A stretch of DNA of 64,000 nt from an uncultured Campylobacter sp. (GTDB taxonomy: Bacteria > Campylobacterota > Campylobacteria > Campylobacterales > Campylobacteraceae), in contig NZ_CALKZP010000047.1 in the NCBI RefSeq assembly GCF_938002845.1, forward strand, positions 14,173 to 78,172. Reading direction: 5' to 3'. Within the stretch, counting starts at the first letter, position 1; each line of letters starts with the position of its first letter. The translations under genes were made by a program, and so were the position numbers. A model generated the notes under the pieces. The model ran no database searches and was not told the DNA's origin. It saw only the letters and a program-made list of their open reading frames with translations. Below, in pieces: positions 44,713 to 54,000 of this stretch.

Positions 44713-45858
44713 ATGGTTGATTTAGCTCAAATTTCGGCTAGACTTGATGCCGTTGAGCGTTTGCCGCGAATAAAAGCGGAGGAAAGCATACAAGAAAGGC
44801 TTAAAAGCAAGGGTTTTTCGCGCCGCGATTTTATGAAATGGAGCGGAGCGATGACCGCGATGCTAGGGCTTCCGGCCGCATTTGCGCCGAGCGTGGCGCG
44901 AGCGGCGGAGCTTGCGGATCGCTTGCCGGTGATCTGGCTTCATATGGCGGAGTGCACGGGCTGTAGCGAGAGCTTACTTCGCACCGATACGCCTACGATC
45001 GACAGTCTCATATTCGATTACATCAGCCTCGAATACCACGAGACGATAATGGCTGCCGCAGGCTGGCAAGCCGAGGAAAATTTAGAGGGCGCGATCGAAA
45101 AATATAAGGGGCGCTATATCTTAATGGTAGAGGGCGGAATTCCAAGCGGGAAAAATGAATTTTTCCTAACCGTCGGACCTGAGGGCAAAAGCGGAGCTCA
45201 GCACTGCAAAGATGCTGCCGAGGGCGCTGCGGCGATATTTGCTATCGGCACCTGTTCGAGCTTCGGCGGTATCCAAGCCGCGGCTCCGAATCCGACCGGC
45301 GCAGTAGGTTTGGACAAAATCATAAGCAAACCCGTCGTCAACATCCCGGGCTGTCCACCTAACGAAAAAAATATCGTAGGTAACGTGCTAAATTTCATCC
45401 TTTTCGGCACGCTTCCAAGCCTTGACGTTTACAACCGACCGAAATGGGCTTACGGGCTGCGAATACATGATCTGTGCGAGCGCCGCGGACATTTCGACGC
45501 GGGCGAGTTTGTAGAAAGCTTCGGCGATGCGGGCGCAAAGGACGGATATTGCCTTTATAAAGTAGGCTGCAAGGGCCCTTATACATTTAATAACTGCTCG
45601 CGCGAGCGCTTCAACTCCCACACTAGCTGGCCGGTACAGGCTGGTCACGGCTGCATAGGCTGCTCGGAACCTGATTTTTGGGATCATATGGGACCTTTTG
45701 AGGAGCCTTTGGCGGATCGCCTTTATGAAAGTGTTTTCGGCGGGCTCGGCGCTGATGCTACCGCAGATAAGATAGGTGTCGGAATTTTAGCGATCACGGG
45801 TGTTGCGGTAGCGGCACACGCGGCGATTGCGTCATTTAAGAAAGATAAAGGGGAATAA
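44713..45858 (+). CDS. hydA: [NiFe] hydrogenase small subunit
   Basis: 381 residues. Tat signal with Arg37-Arg38 in SRRDFMKWSG exports the folded HydAB complex. Iron-sulfur ligands: ECTGCSESLLR, GTCSSFGG and PGCPPNEKN (proximal cluster), then RRGHFDAGEF, GCKGPYTFNNC and GHGCIGCSEPDFWD (medial and distal). A C-terminal helix GVGILAITGVAVAAHAAIASF anchors it in the membrane. Group 1 membrane-bound uptake type. First gene of hydABCDE. Confidence 0.97.
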   Translation: MVDLAQISARLDAVERLPRIKAEESIQERLKSKGFSRRDFMKWSGAMTAMLGLPAAFAPSVARAAELADRLPVIWLHMAECTGCSESLLRTDTPTIDSLIFDYISLEYHETIMAAAGWQAEENLEGAIEKYKGRYILMVEGGIPSGKNEFFLTVGPEGKSGAQHCKDAAEGAAAIFAIGTCSSFGGIQAAAPNPTGAVGLDKIISKPVVNIPGCPPNEKNIVGNVLNFILFGTLPSLDVYNRPKWAYGLRIHDLCERRGHFDAGEFVESFGDAGAKDGYCLYKVGCKGPYTFNNCSRERFNSHTSWPVQAGHGCIGCSEPDFWDHMGPFEEPLADRLYESVFGGLGADATADKIGVGILAITGVAVAAHAAIASFKKDKGE

Positions 45859-45860
45859 TC

Positions 45861-47582
45861 ATGTCGCAAAGAATCGTAATAGATCCGATAACCAGAATAG
45901 AGGGACATTTAAGAATAGAGGTCGTGGTAGACGACGAAAACATCGTACGTGAAGCCTATAGTAGCTCCACTTTATGGCGCGGGCTTGAGACCATAGTAAA
46001 AAATAGAGATCCGCGCGATGCGGGATTTTTTATGCAAAGAATTTGCGGCGTATGCACCTTCTCGCACTACAAAGCGGGTATCGTCGCGGTAGAAAACGCC
46101 CTCGGTATCACTCCGCCGCTAAATGCCTTGCTAACGCGCACACTGATGGCTAATGCGCTATTTTTGCACGATCATCCGGTGCATTTTTATCAACTCCACG
46201 GGCTTGATTTCGTAGATGTAGTAAGCGCGCTTAGCGCCGATCCTAAAAAAGCAAGCGAAGAGGCGTTTAAATACTGCGACACCCCTTATGCGTGCGGCGC
46301 GGATAAACTAAAAGAGGTGCAAGATCGCGTGGGCGCTTTCGTTAAGAAAGGTGCTTTGGGGCCTTTTGCCAACGCCTACTTCGGTCATCCAACATATAAG
46401 CTTAGCCCGGAGCAAAATTTAATCGCTCTTTCGCACTATCTTGAGTGTTTGCGCATTCAGCGCACGGCGGCTCAGATGATGGCGATATTCGGTGCGAAAC
46501 AGCCTCATCCGCAAAGCCTCACCGTAGGCGGCGTAACCTGCGTGATGGATATCCTAAGCCCTGCAAGACTGGGCGAATATATGTCTAAATTTAAAGAGGT
46601 CGCGGACTTCGTAAATCGCGCCTACTATCCTGATCTCGTAATGGCCGCGAAGGCTTACGGCAACGAGCCTAGCGTGCTAAACGATATCGGCGTGGCAAAT
46701 TTATGGACTCATCAAGAATTTCAGCTTTCAAAGAACGAATGGCTATTTCAAAGCGGCATGATCCTTGACGGCGATATTAGCAAGGTTTTAGAGCTTGATG
46801 AGAGCAAGATCACCGAGGAGGCAACGCACGCGTGGTATAAAAACGATGCGGCGCTTCATCCTTACGACGGCGAGCAGGAGCCGAATTATACAGGCCTTAA
46901 GGACGGACAGAGCATCGACGCGCACGGCAAAGAAGCGCATACGAAGGTGCTCGATACCCAGGGCAAGTACAGCTGGATCAAGGCTCCGCGCTACGACGGC
47001 AAGCCGCTTCAGGTAGGACCGCTTGCAAATATCATGGTAAATTACGCTAAGAAAAACGAGCGCGTCGTAAAGGTCGTGGATCAATTCCTAAAAGACGCCG
47101 GCTTGCCGCTTGAGGCGGTGTTTTCGACGCTTGGACGAACGGCGTGCCGTATGATCGAGGCTAAAGTCGTAGCCGATAACGGACTGATCGCACTAGAAAA
47201 TTTGATCGCAAACATAAAAAGCGGCGATACCGAAACCTGCGCAAAATATGTAATCGATAACTCCAAAGAATACAAAGGTCGCTATATCGGTCATGTGCCA
47301 CGCGGTGCGCTTAGCCACTGGTGCAGGATCGAAAAGGGCGTCATCAAAAACTGGCAGGCGGTCGTGCCATCTACTTGGAACGCCACTCCGAAGGATAAAG
47401 ACGGCGCTATGGGTGCTTACGAATCCTGCTTGATCGGACTTAAACTTGCCGATCTTTCCAAGCCGCTAGAGATTATCCGCCGCATCCACTCTTTCGATCC
47501 TTGCATCGCCTGCGCCGTGCACGTAATGGACGCTAAAGGAGCGGAGCTCGGCTGCTATAGGGTAGATCCCAGCAAAGGATAA
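45861..47582 (+). CDS. hydB: [NiFe] hydrogenase large subunit
   Basis: 573 residues; binds the NiFe(CN)2CO centre. N-terminal ligands RICGVCTFSH (about residues 59-68) and C-terminal DPCIACAVH, ending at His554. The 19 residues after that histidine (VMDAKGAELG onward) are the extension removed by HydD once nickel is inserted; this is slightly longer than the common 15. Two bases after hydA, ATG preceded by GGGGAAT. Confidence 0.97.
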   Translation: MSQRIVIDPITRIEGHLRIEVVVDDENIVREAYSSSTLWRGLETIVKNRDPRDAGFFMQRICGVCTFSHYKAGIVAVENALGITPPLNALLTRTLMANALFLHDHPVHFYQLHGLDFVDVVSALSADPKKASEEAFKYCDTPYACGADKLKEVQDRVGAFVKKGALGPFANAYFGHPTYKLSPEQNLIALSHYLECLRIQRTAAQMMAIFGAKQPHPQSLTVGGVTCVMDILSPARLGEYMSKFKEVADFVNRAYYPDLVMAAKAYGNEPSVLNDIGVANLWTHQEFQLSKNEWLFQSGMILDGDISKVLELDESKITEEATHAWYKNDAALHPYDGEQEPNYTGLKDGQSIDAHGKEAHTKVLDTQGKYSWIKAPRYDGKPLQVGPLANIMVNYAKKNERVVKVVDQFLKDAGLPLEAVFSTLGRTACRMIEAKVVADNGLIALENLIANIKSGDTETCAKYVIDNSKEYKGRYIGHVPRGALSHWCRIEKGVIKNWQAVVPSTWNATPKDKDGAMGAYESCLIGLKLADLSKPLEIIRRIHSFDPCIACAVHVMDAKGAELGCYRVDPSKG

Positions 47583-47585
47583 ACG

Positions 47586-48260
47586 ATGAAAAAAAGATTT
47601 GCGGAATACGAGTTCTCCATCGGTCTTAGGCTCACGCACTGGCTGCGCGCGCTTTGCATTACGATTTTGGTGATTACCGGATATTACATCGCCTTCGTTT
47701 TCACCGCGCCCGAGGTGAGTCCCGAGCCGGTGCTTTTTATGCAGGCTAAATTTAGATTCGTGCATCTGATCTTCGGCTTTGCGATGATCGGCGCGGCGAT
47801 CTTTAAAACCTATCTTTTCTTCTTCGATAAAAAGAGCAGAAAAGAGCTTTTAAGCATCAAGGATTTTTTTAGCCCGCGCGTCTGGATCGCTCAGATCAAA
47901 TACTATATCTTTTTGGGCGAGCACCCGCATCTTCGCGGCGTTTATAACCCATTGCAGTTCATATCATATCTGGGCTTTTATCTAGTGCTATTCGTGATCT
48001 GCCTAACCGGAATGATTCTATACGTTCACGTCTATCACGAAGGGTTAGGCGGCGCGCTATACGGTCTCTTACGCCCGCTGGAAGCTGCGATGGGCGGTCT
48101 AAGCGAAGTTCGAATGATTCACCATCTTTGCATGAATATCATCATAATCTTCGTGCCGATCCACGTCTATATGGCGGTCTTTAACGCCGTTAAGGGCAGG
48201 GACGGTGCGATGGATGCGATCGTAAGCGGCTATAAATTTAAAAAGGAAGAGCACGCTTGA
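47586..48260 (+). CDS. hydC: Hydrogenase cytochrome b subunit
   Basis: 224-residue dihaem cytochrome b passing electrons from HydA to menaquinone. Four or five membrane helices; candidate haem histidines in RLTHWLRAL, KFRFVHLIFGF, and MIHHLCMNIIIIFVPIHVYM. Three bases after hydB; its TGA overlaps the TTG of hydD. Confidence 0.95.
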   Translation: MKKRFAEYEFSIGLRLTHWLRALCITILVITGYYIAFVFTAPEVSPEPVLFMQAKFRFVHLIFGFAMIGAAIFKTYLFFFDKKSRKELLSIKDFFSPRVWIAQIKYYIFLGEHPHLRGVYNPLQFISYLGFYLVLFVICLTGMILYVHVYHEGLGGALYGLLRPLEAAMGGLSEVRMIHHLCMNIIIIFVPIHVYMAVFNAVKGRDGAMDAIVSGYKFKKEEHA

Positions 48261-49162
48261 GGGTGCTGGTACTGGGTATCGGCAACGTCATCTACGCGGA
48301 CGAGGGCATAGGCGTGCACTTCGTCCGCGCGCTCGCGCAGAACTATAAATTTTATCCTAAAACCGCCGCACGAAATTCTATGGCGGGCGAGGATTTCGCG
48401 GCGCAGAATTTCATGCAAAATTCCGCCCAAGTCTCTGCAATACAAAATTCTACCTCGCAAAATTCCACAGAGCGCGACCCCTTGCAAAATTCTGCGAATG
48501 AAAATTTTATCTCCGAGCGGAATTCCGCGGCAGTGAATTCTCTCCGAAATTCTACGGCGGTAAATTTAGATCGAAATTCCGCCGCACAAATTTCCACGGC
48601 GCAAAATTTCGCTTTAAATTCTACTTCGCAAAATTCCATCATAAATTCCGCAGCGCAAAGCTCTATCAATGCGGACTTTATCGCCGTAAATTCAGCCACG
48701 CCGAGCAGTAGCACGGATCAGATCCGATTTATCGACGGCGGGACTCTGGCTAGCTTTTTGATGCCTACGATGGCGGAATTTGATGAAATTTTGCTCGTAG
48801 ATTGTATAGACGCGGACGGCGCAAAGGGCGGCGAAGTGTATTTTTTCGACTACGAGGCGATGCCTAAGCAGATCAGCTGGAGCGGTTCGGTACACGAGGT
48901 CGAAATGCTTCAAACCCTGCAAATGATGGATCTTTGCGGCGATCTGCCTCACGTTAAAATTCTAGCTGTCGTGCCGCGGCGCATCGAGGAAGCAAGCTTT
49001 AAGCTAAGTTCCGTGATTTTAGAGTCCTCAAAAATCATGGAAAAAACGGCGCTTAAGTACCTATCGGATCTTGGCTTCGCGCATGAAAAAATCGCCAATC
49101 TTAGCGCCCAAGACATCGCGGATCGATTTGCAAAAAGGGGGCGAGATGATAATAGCATATGA
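48257..49162 (+). CDS. hydD: Hydrogenase maturation endopeptidase with low-complexity insertion
   Basis: Cleaves the C-terminal peptide of HydB after nickel insertion. 301 residues against about 165-185 normally. Start RVLVLGIGNVIYADEGIG contains the conserved nickel-sensing Glu; after HFVRALAQNYKF an insertion of about 115 residues (48361-48708) breaks in, built of QNS, QNF and RNS units (AAQNFMQNSAQ, STSQNSTE). The enzyme resumes with IRFIDGGTLASFLMP, DCIDADGAKGG, and SVHEVEMLQTLQMM with the metal-binding His. TTG at 48257 overlapping the hydC stop is chosen for AAGGAAGA upstream. Confidence 0.92.
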   Translation: MRVLVLGIGNVIYADEGIGVHFVRALAQNYKFYPKTAARNSMAGEDFAAQNFMQNSAQVSAIQNSTSQNSTERDPLQNSANENFISERNSAAVNSLRNSTAVNLDRNSAAQISTAQNFALNSTSQNSIINSAAQSSINADFIAVNSATPSSSTDQIRFIDGGTLASFLMPTMAEFDEILLVDCIDADGAKGGEVYFFDYEAMPKQISWSGSVHEVEMLQTLQMMDLCGDLPHVKILAVVPRRIEEASFKLSSVILESSKIMEKTALKYLSDLGFAHEKIANLSAQDIADRFAKRGRDDNSI

Positions 49163-50783
49163 GTTTAATTACCTTAATGAAAACGCGCTCATAGCGCACT
49201 TCTTGCTGTTTTATGCTCGCAAAAGCGCACTTGAGTTTTGCCTAAAAAAAGAGGCGAGCTTAATAAGCCTTTTCGTGCGTGGCGGCGAGGATGAAATTTT
49301 AAAATTTAGCGATGAGGCGATGCCGCTGATTCCAAACTCCATATTTTTGGCAAAATCCTCCGTGCGCGTGGTGGACGAGGGCAGCGCCGAAGCGAAAGCG
49401 CTGAAATTTAACGGCACATTTGAAGATACCTCCTCGGGCGATATAAGCAAATTTTTTGAGGATGAAATTTCAAATGCCCATAGCGCGGCTAAATTTAATA
49501 ATTTTACCCCGCGAGTGATGAAGGAATACCTCGCTCACGCCGAGCCCTCTCAAAACGAATTCGAAATAATAAGCGGCGCCAGCGTACTTCATGACGGCAA
49601 ATTTAAAGCGGTAAACAGGGAGAATTTTGCTCGCTTACTGGAGTTTTGCCGCATAAACTTATTTCATGCTCAGAAGGTGCAGATTAAGCGCGGCGGCGCA
49701 ACTTTCACGCTCAAGGCGGACGTGGATTTTAGCGCCGATTTTTTGATAGCCGCGGGGGTGGGCGCGCTGGATGGGATTTTTGTGAGCGACGAAAAGAGTA
49801 AAATCGCGCTCGCAGCCTTCGAAAAGCCACTCATAAGCCTAAAAACCAATGCGATCTTTAGAAAAAACCACGAGGACGCGCCTAAATTTTTTGACGTAAA
49901 GCTTGCGGGCGACATATTCGTGTTTGCGCTGGGACGCGCTTTGGCAAGCGACGGGATCTATTTTTTAAGCGCAAAATGCGAAAGCGCGGCGCAGAAAGAT
50001 AAAATTTTTAAGGTCGCGCCGCTGCAAAACGGCTTTTTGATCGTGCAAAACGAGGATTTTTTAAGCGACGCCGCAAGCTCTTATCTGAAAAACTCAAACG
50101 ACAAAAACTCCGCTCTTTTTGCGCTTACGTGCCGCGAGAAGGGGGTTTTGAATGATTCCAAAAAACGCGTTTTGCGCTGCTTTTTGGGCGTGGGCACGGA
50201 CGACGAGATCGCAATTTACGGCGAAAGCTCTAAAAAAATTCTGCTTAAATTTAATCTGCCGCGCAGCTTCGACGAGCTTAAGGCGCAAATTTGCGCGGAC
50301 GAAACGGGCGCGAAGCTGCTTGAAAATTTCAGCGCCAAATTTAGCGTAAACGTCGCAAAAATCGATGAAATTTTAAAAAGTGCAAACGCGGGATTTCACA
50401 CCATCTTTAGCGTCGCCGCACAGCTTATCTGGGGGCGCGATGCGGCGTTTTTGATAGCGGCTGCGGAGGATTTTGCGGGCGGCAAAGGGGTGCGACTCGA
50501 TTTTTGCACTGATGAGCGCGGCTGCGTGCAAGCGGATAAAATTTTGCGCTCGGCGATGAGCTATGCACTCGCAGGCGCCAATGAAAAGCTGTTTGCGTTC
50601 GGATTTTTCGATAGTTTGGGCTATTTTTTAAGCGATCTGGCGGATGAGCGCAAAGAGGATTTTGACGTTTTGATCTTCGGTGGCGCGATGTTTAGCGGGC
50701 GCAAGTTCGCAGATTTAATGCTTAAGCTTTGCAAAAATTTTGACGCGAGCTTTAGCGACAGCTTCGCGCTTCAAGCTCGCTAG
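49146..50783 (+). CDS. hydE: Hydrogenase accessory protein HydE
   Basis: 545 residues. Position directly after hydABCD and the N-terminal YEFNYLNENALIAHFLLFYARKS match the HydE protein found after hydD in Wolinella and Helicobacter, needed there for hydrogenase activity by an undefined mechanism (family knowledge). The C-terminal region (CTDERGCVQADKILRSAMSYAL and DVLIFGGAMFSGRKFADLML) resembles the Kae1-like end of HypF. I chose ATG 49146, overlapping the hydD end by 17 nt, over a longer frame reaching into hydD. Confidence 0.85.
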   Translation: MIIAYEFNYLNENALIAHFLLFYARKSALEFCLKKEASLISLFVRGGEDEILKFSDEAMPLIPNSIFLAKSSVRVVDEGSAEAKALKFNGTFEDTSSGDISKFFEDEISNAHSAAKFNNFTPRVMKEYLAHAEPSQNEFEIISGASVLHDGKFKAVNRENFARLLEFCRINLFHAQKVQIKRGGATFTLKADVDFSADFLIAAGVGALDGIFVSDEKSKIALAAFEKPLISLKTNAIFRKNHEDAPKFFDVKLAGDIFVFALGRALASDGIYFLSAKCESAAQKDKIFKVAPLQNGFLIVQNEDFLSDAASSYLKNSNDKNSALFALTCREKGVLNDSKKRVLRCFLGVGTDDEIAIYGESSKKILLKFNLPRSFDELKAQICADETGAKLLENFSAKFSVNVAKIDEILKSANAGFHTIFSVAAQLIWGRDAAFLIAAAEDFAGGKGVRLDFCTDERGCVQADKILRSAMSYALAGANEKLFAFGFFDSLGYFLSDLADERKEDFDVLIFGGAMFSGRKFADLMLKLCKNFDASFSDSFALQAR

Positions 50784-51062
50784 ATCGGGTGTATATGCGA
50801 ATTTTCGGCAAAGTTTCAAAACCTTATCCGCAAAACAGCAAGTTGCGCGGGCATTGCAGTGCCGATAGCCGCGCCATACGGGCTAAATTTAACGCAGATG
50901 AGATCGCGCGAAATTTTAAAAAAGCGGCAAGGGGCGCGAGCGTGAAGGAACGAATTTTATTAAATTTAGAGCACATTTTGCAGCGTCCGGAACGCTTTGT
51001 CCGCCCGCCGCGAGCGCAACTTGCTTGCAAAATAGCTCCTGCGGCGCGCAATTTATGAAAGC

Positions 51063-54000
51063 ATGTGTATGAAAGCGGCTAAATTTGAGGTTTTCGGAGC
51101 GGTGCAGGGGGTCGGGTTTCGCCCGTTCGTCTACAAGCTCGCCGTGGATTTGGGGCTAAAAGGCGAAGTTTATAACGACGGCGAGGGCGTTAAAATCATC
51201 GTTTGCACAGACCTTTCCGAGCCGCAAAAAGGCTCGATTGATAAAAATTCCGCCCCTTTAAATTTAGATGAGACGAATTCTAACGAAATTCAAGCGCAGA
51301 AAATATCGCCATCGGCTGCTCGGTCTTTCAATTCTGCCGAGTCGGATACTAACAAGGCCGCGAACTCATCACAAAATTTTGCAAGTCCAAATTTAAACGA
51401 GAGCTCCTTCTCGCCGCAGAGTACGCCGAGCTTGCCGCATAATTTGACGAGCGATTCGCAAGCCACAGCGAGCGAGAAATTTTTACCAAACTTATTCGAG
51501 ACCAATCTAAACGAGCAGGGCTCCATTTTTCCCGCTTCGTCGGATCAAAATTCCGTCGTGCAAAATTCGTCGCAGCAGCGTGGTATATCACAGAATGAAT
51601 CGTTGCAAGGCTTGCAAAATATTAAGCGCGACTTGCAAGGCGCGAAGGGGAATTTGCAGGACTTTAAACACGATTCACAAAGTGTCGAGCAATATCTGCG
51701 CGAAGAAGAAATTTTAAAAATTTTCGAACAACGCCTTCACAGCGAGACGCCGCCGCTTTGTCGTATCGATAAAATTATCCGCACCGATCTAAATACGCAA
51801 GATTTTACGCAGAATTTTACTGATTTTAAGATCACGCAATCCAAGGAGGGGCGTAAATTTAACCCAATTTTGCCCGATTTTGCGATCTGCGATCAGTGTA
51901 AAAAAGAGTTTTACGACCCGCAAAATCCACGCTTCCACTATCCTTTTATCAACTGCACCGATTGCGGCCCGCGCCTTAGCATCATCGCCGCGCTGCCGTA
52001 TGACCGCGCAAACACCACGATGAGGGAGTTTGAGATGTGCGAGTTCTGCCGCGGCGAATACACGGACCCGCTTACGCGCCGCTATCACGCCGAGCCGATC
52101 TCCTGCCCGCACTGCGGCCCGCAGCTGTTTTTATGCGGCGCGCGCGGTGAAATTTTATCAAGCGGCGAGGATGCGGTAGCGCGCACGGCAGAGTTTTTGC
52201 AGCGCGGGCAGATCGGCGCGATCAAGGGGATGGGCGGCTTTCACATCGTCTGCGATGCGACGAATGAGCGCACAGTACGGATGCTGCGAACGCTCAAAAA
52301 ACGCCCGAGCAAGCCTTTTGCAATCATGTGTCGTGATGCAGCGCAAGTAGGGCGCGCAGCAATTTTAAGCGCGGAGGAAGAGGCGCTGATAGACTGTAAC
52401 GTCAAGCCGATCGTGATTTTAAAAAAGCGTGAGTTTGTTTGGCGCACAGAGGCGGGCTTTGCGGCGGATTTCGGTACGCAAAATTTAAAGGCGCAAAGCA
52501 AAAATCCTATGTCGCCGAAATTTACTGGCGAGCAAGAGAATTCGGCGCAAGGGCGGGGCTCTGCGTTACAAAATTTACGCAATTCCTCGGCGCAAAATTT
52601 TAGCACGCAAGGCGCTGAGAATTACACGGAGCAGGGCGAATTACAGAGTGCACAAATTTTCAGTAAAACGACGCACCGTAATTTCGCCTGCGATACGCTA
52701 GCAGCAGACGATTTGCAGAGCGCTACAAACGAGCTAGAGCGCGCATACGATGGGTCTGATTTGCAGTGCGCGGCTAAAAATTTGAGCTCGCTGCAAGCAG
52801 AAGGTGGGCTAGAGCTACGACATACAACCAATAATTTAAATTTGCAACCCGCAGTGGATAGCCAAGACTCGCGATGCGCGGCGAATGAGCCTGATTCTCG
52901 GCTTGCGCCGGACGAGTCTATTTCGCAAAATTCGGCGAATATTCAGGGTTTGCGACATGTTGAGGATGGAGTAGACTTGCAGCGTGCGACGTGCGAGCCG
53001 AGTCCGGAACAGACGATAAATTCGGAAGGCTCATGCTCTGCGCAGGCGTGTGTGGCGGAGGCGCATGGCGCATGTTCCGCTAACAGGGGCAATTTCGTGC
53101 GTTTACCTGCGAGCTTTTCGGCGATTTTTAAGGCGGGTGCGATTTTTATCGCTCCAAGCGTGGCGCCAAATCTTAATAAAATCGGCATTTTCCTAGCCAA
53201 CACCGGCGTGCATCTACTGCTTTTTGAATATTTTGCTCGCCCGATCGTCGCCACAAGCGCGAATATTAGCGGCGAGCCCATTATTTTCAGCAGCGAGGAA
53301 CTGCGCGCGAAGCTGGGCGGCGTCATCTCGTTTTACCTGGATAACGACCGCGAAATTTTAACGCCGAGCGACGATAGTATCACGTTTTTACAGGAAATTA
53401 AAAAAGAAGCTGCAAGCGCGAATGCAAACGATCACACGCACGATATATACACGCTTGAGACCCAGGCTCACAGCGAGAATATGGCGCAAGATTTTGAAGC
53501 ACCGCATGCTATGTCGCTTCCTTCGATCGATACGAAGTCCGATTTGAACGTGATTATAAAGCGGCAGCTGAATGAAAATACGTCAAACTCGAAAAGCGAT
53601 GATCTGAAACGGGCAAATTCCAAGCAAGGCTCGAAGCGTGATCCGAGTGAAGGTCTGCAAAGCTCGCAAGTAGCCGTTTGCGAGCTAAAAAATTCGCAGA
53701 ATTTATCCAAAAAAGCAAAAAACGAGCAAGAAAGCGCCGCACTAGGTAGCATCTGCGATGCGGCGGCAGCCGATGAAAGCGCCGATGCGGCGATAGATAG
53801 TTGTGACACGCTCTCGGATGACGGGCACAACGTCGTGGCATCAAACGATGAACGCGACGGTGCATCTTTAAATTTTAAAAACGGCGTGGCATTGATTGAT
53901 ATGAAGCGCCGCAGCCCCGAGAACGCGAAAAATTTCAAAAAAGCAAAAGGCGAGCAGGGCGCGTCAACATTGAGCGATAAATTTGGCGCCGCACCTTCAA

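Noticed and set aside
48352..48714. Antisense frame opposite hydD rich in AEF and EFC units
   Set aside because: Same effect of the repeat words; the sense strand carries the conserved protease on both sides.
50789..51058. Open frame of 89 codons between hydE and hypF
   Set aside because: No recognisable family, no good ribosome site, and composition like the non-coding gaps; most likely spacer.
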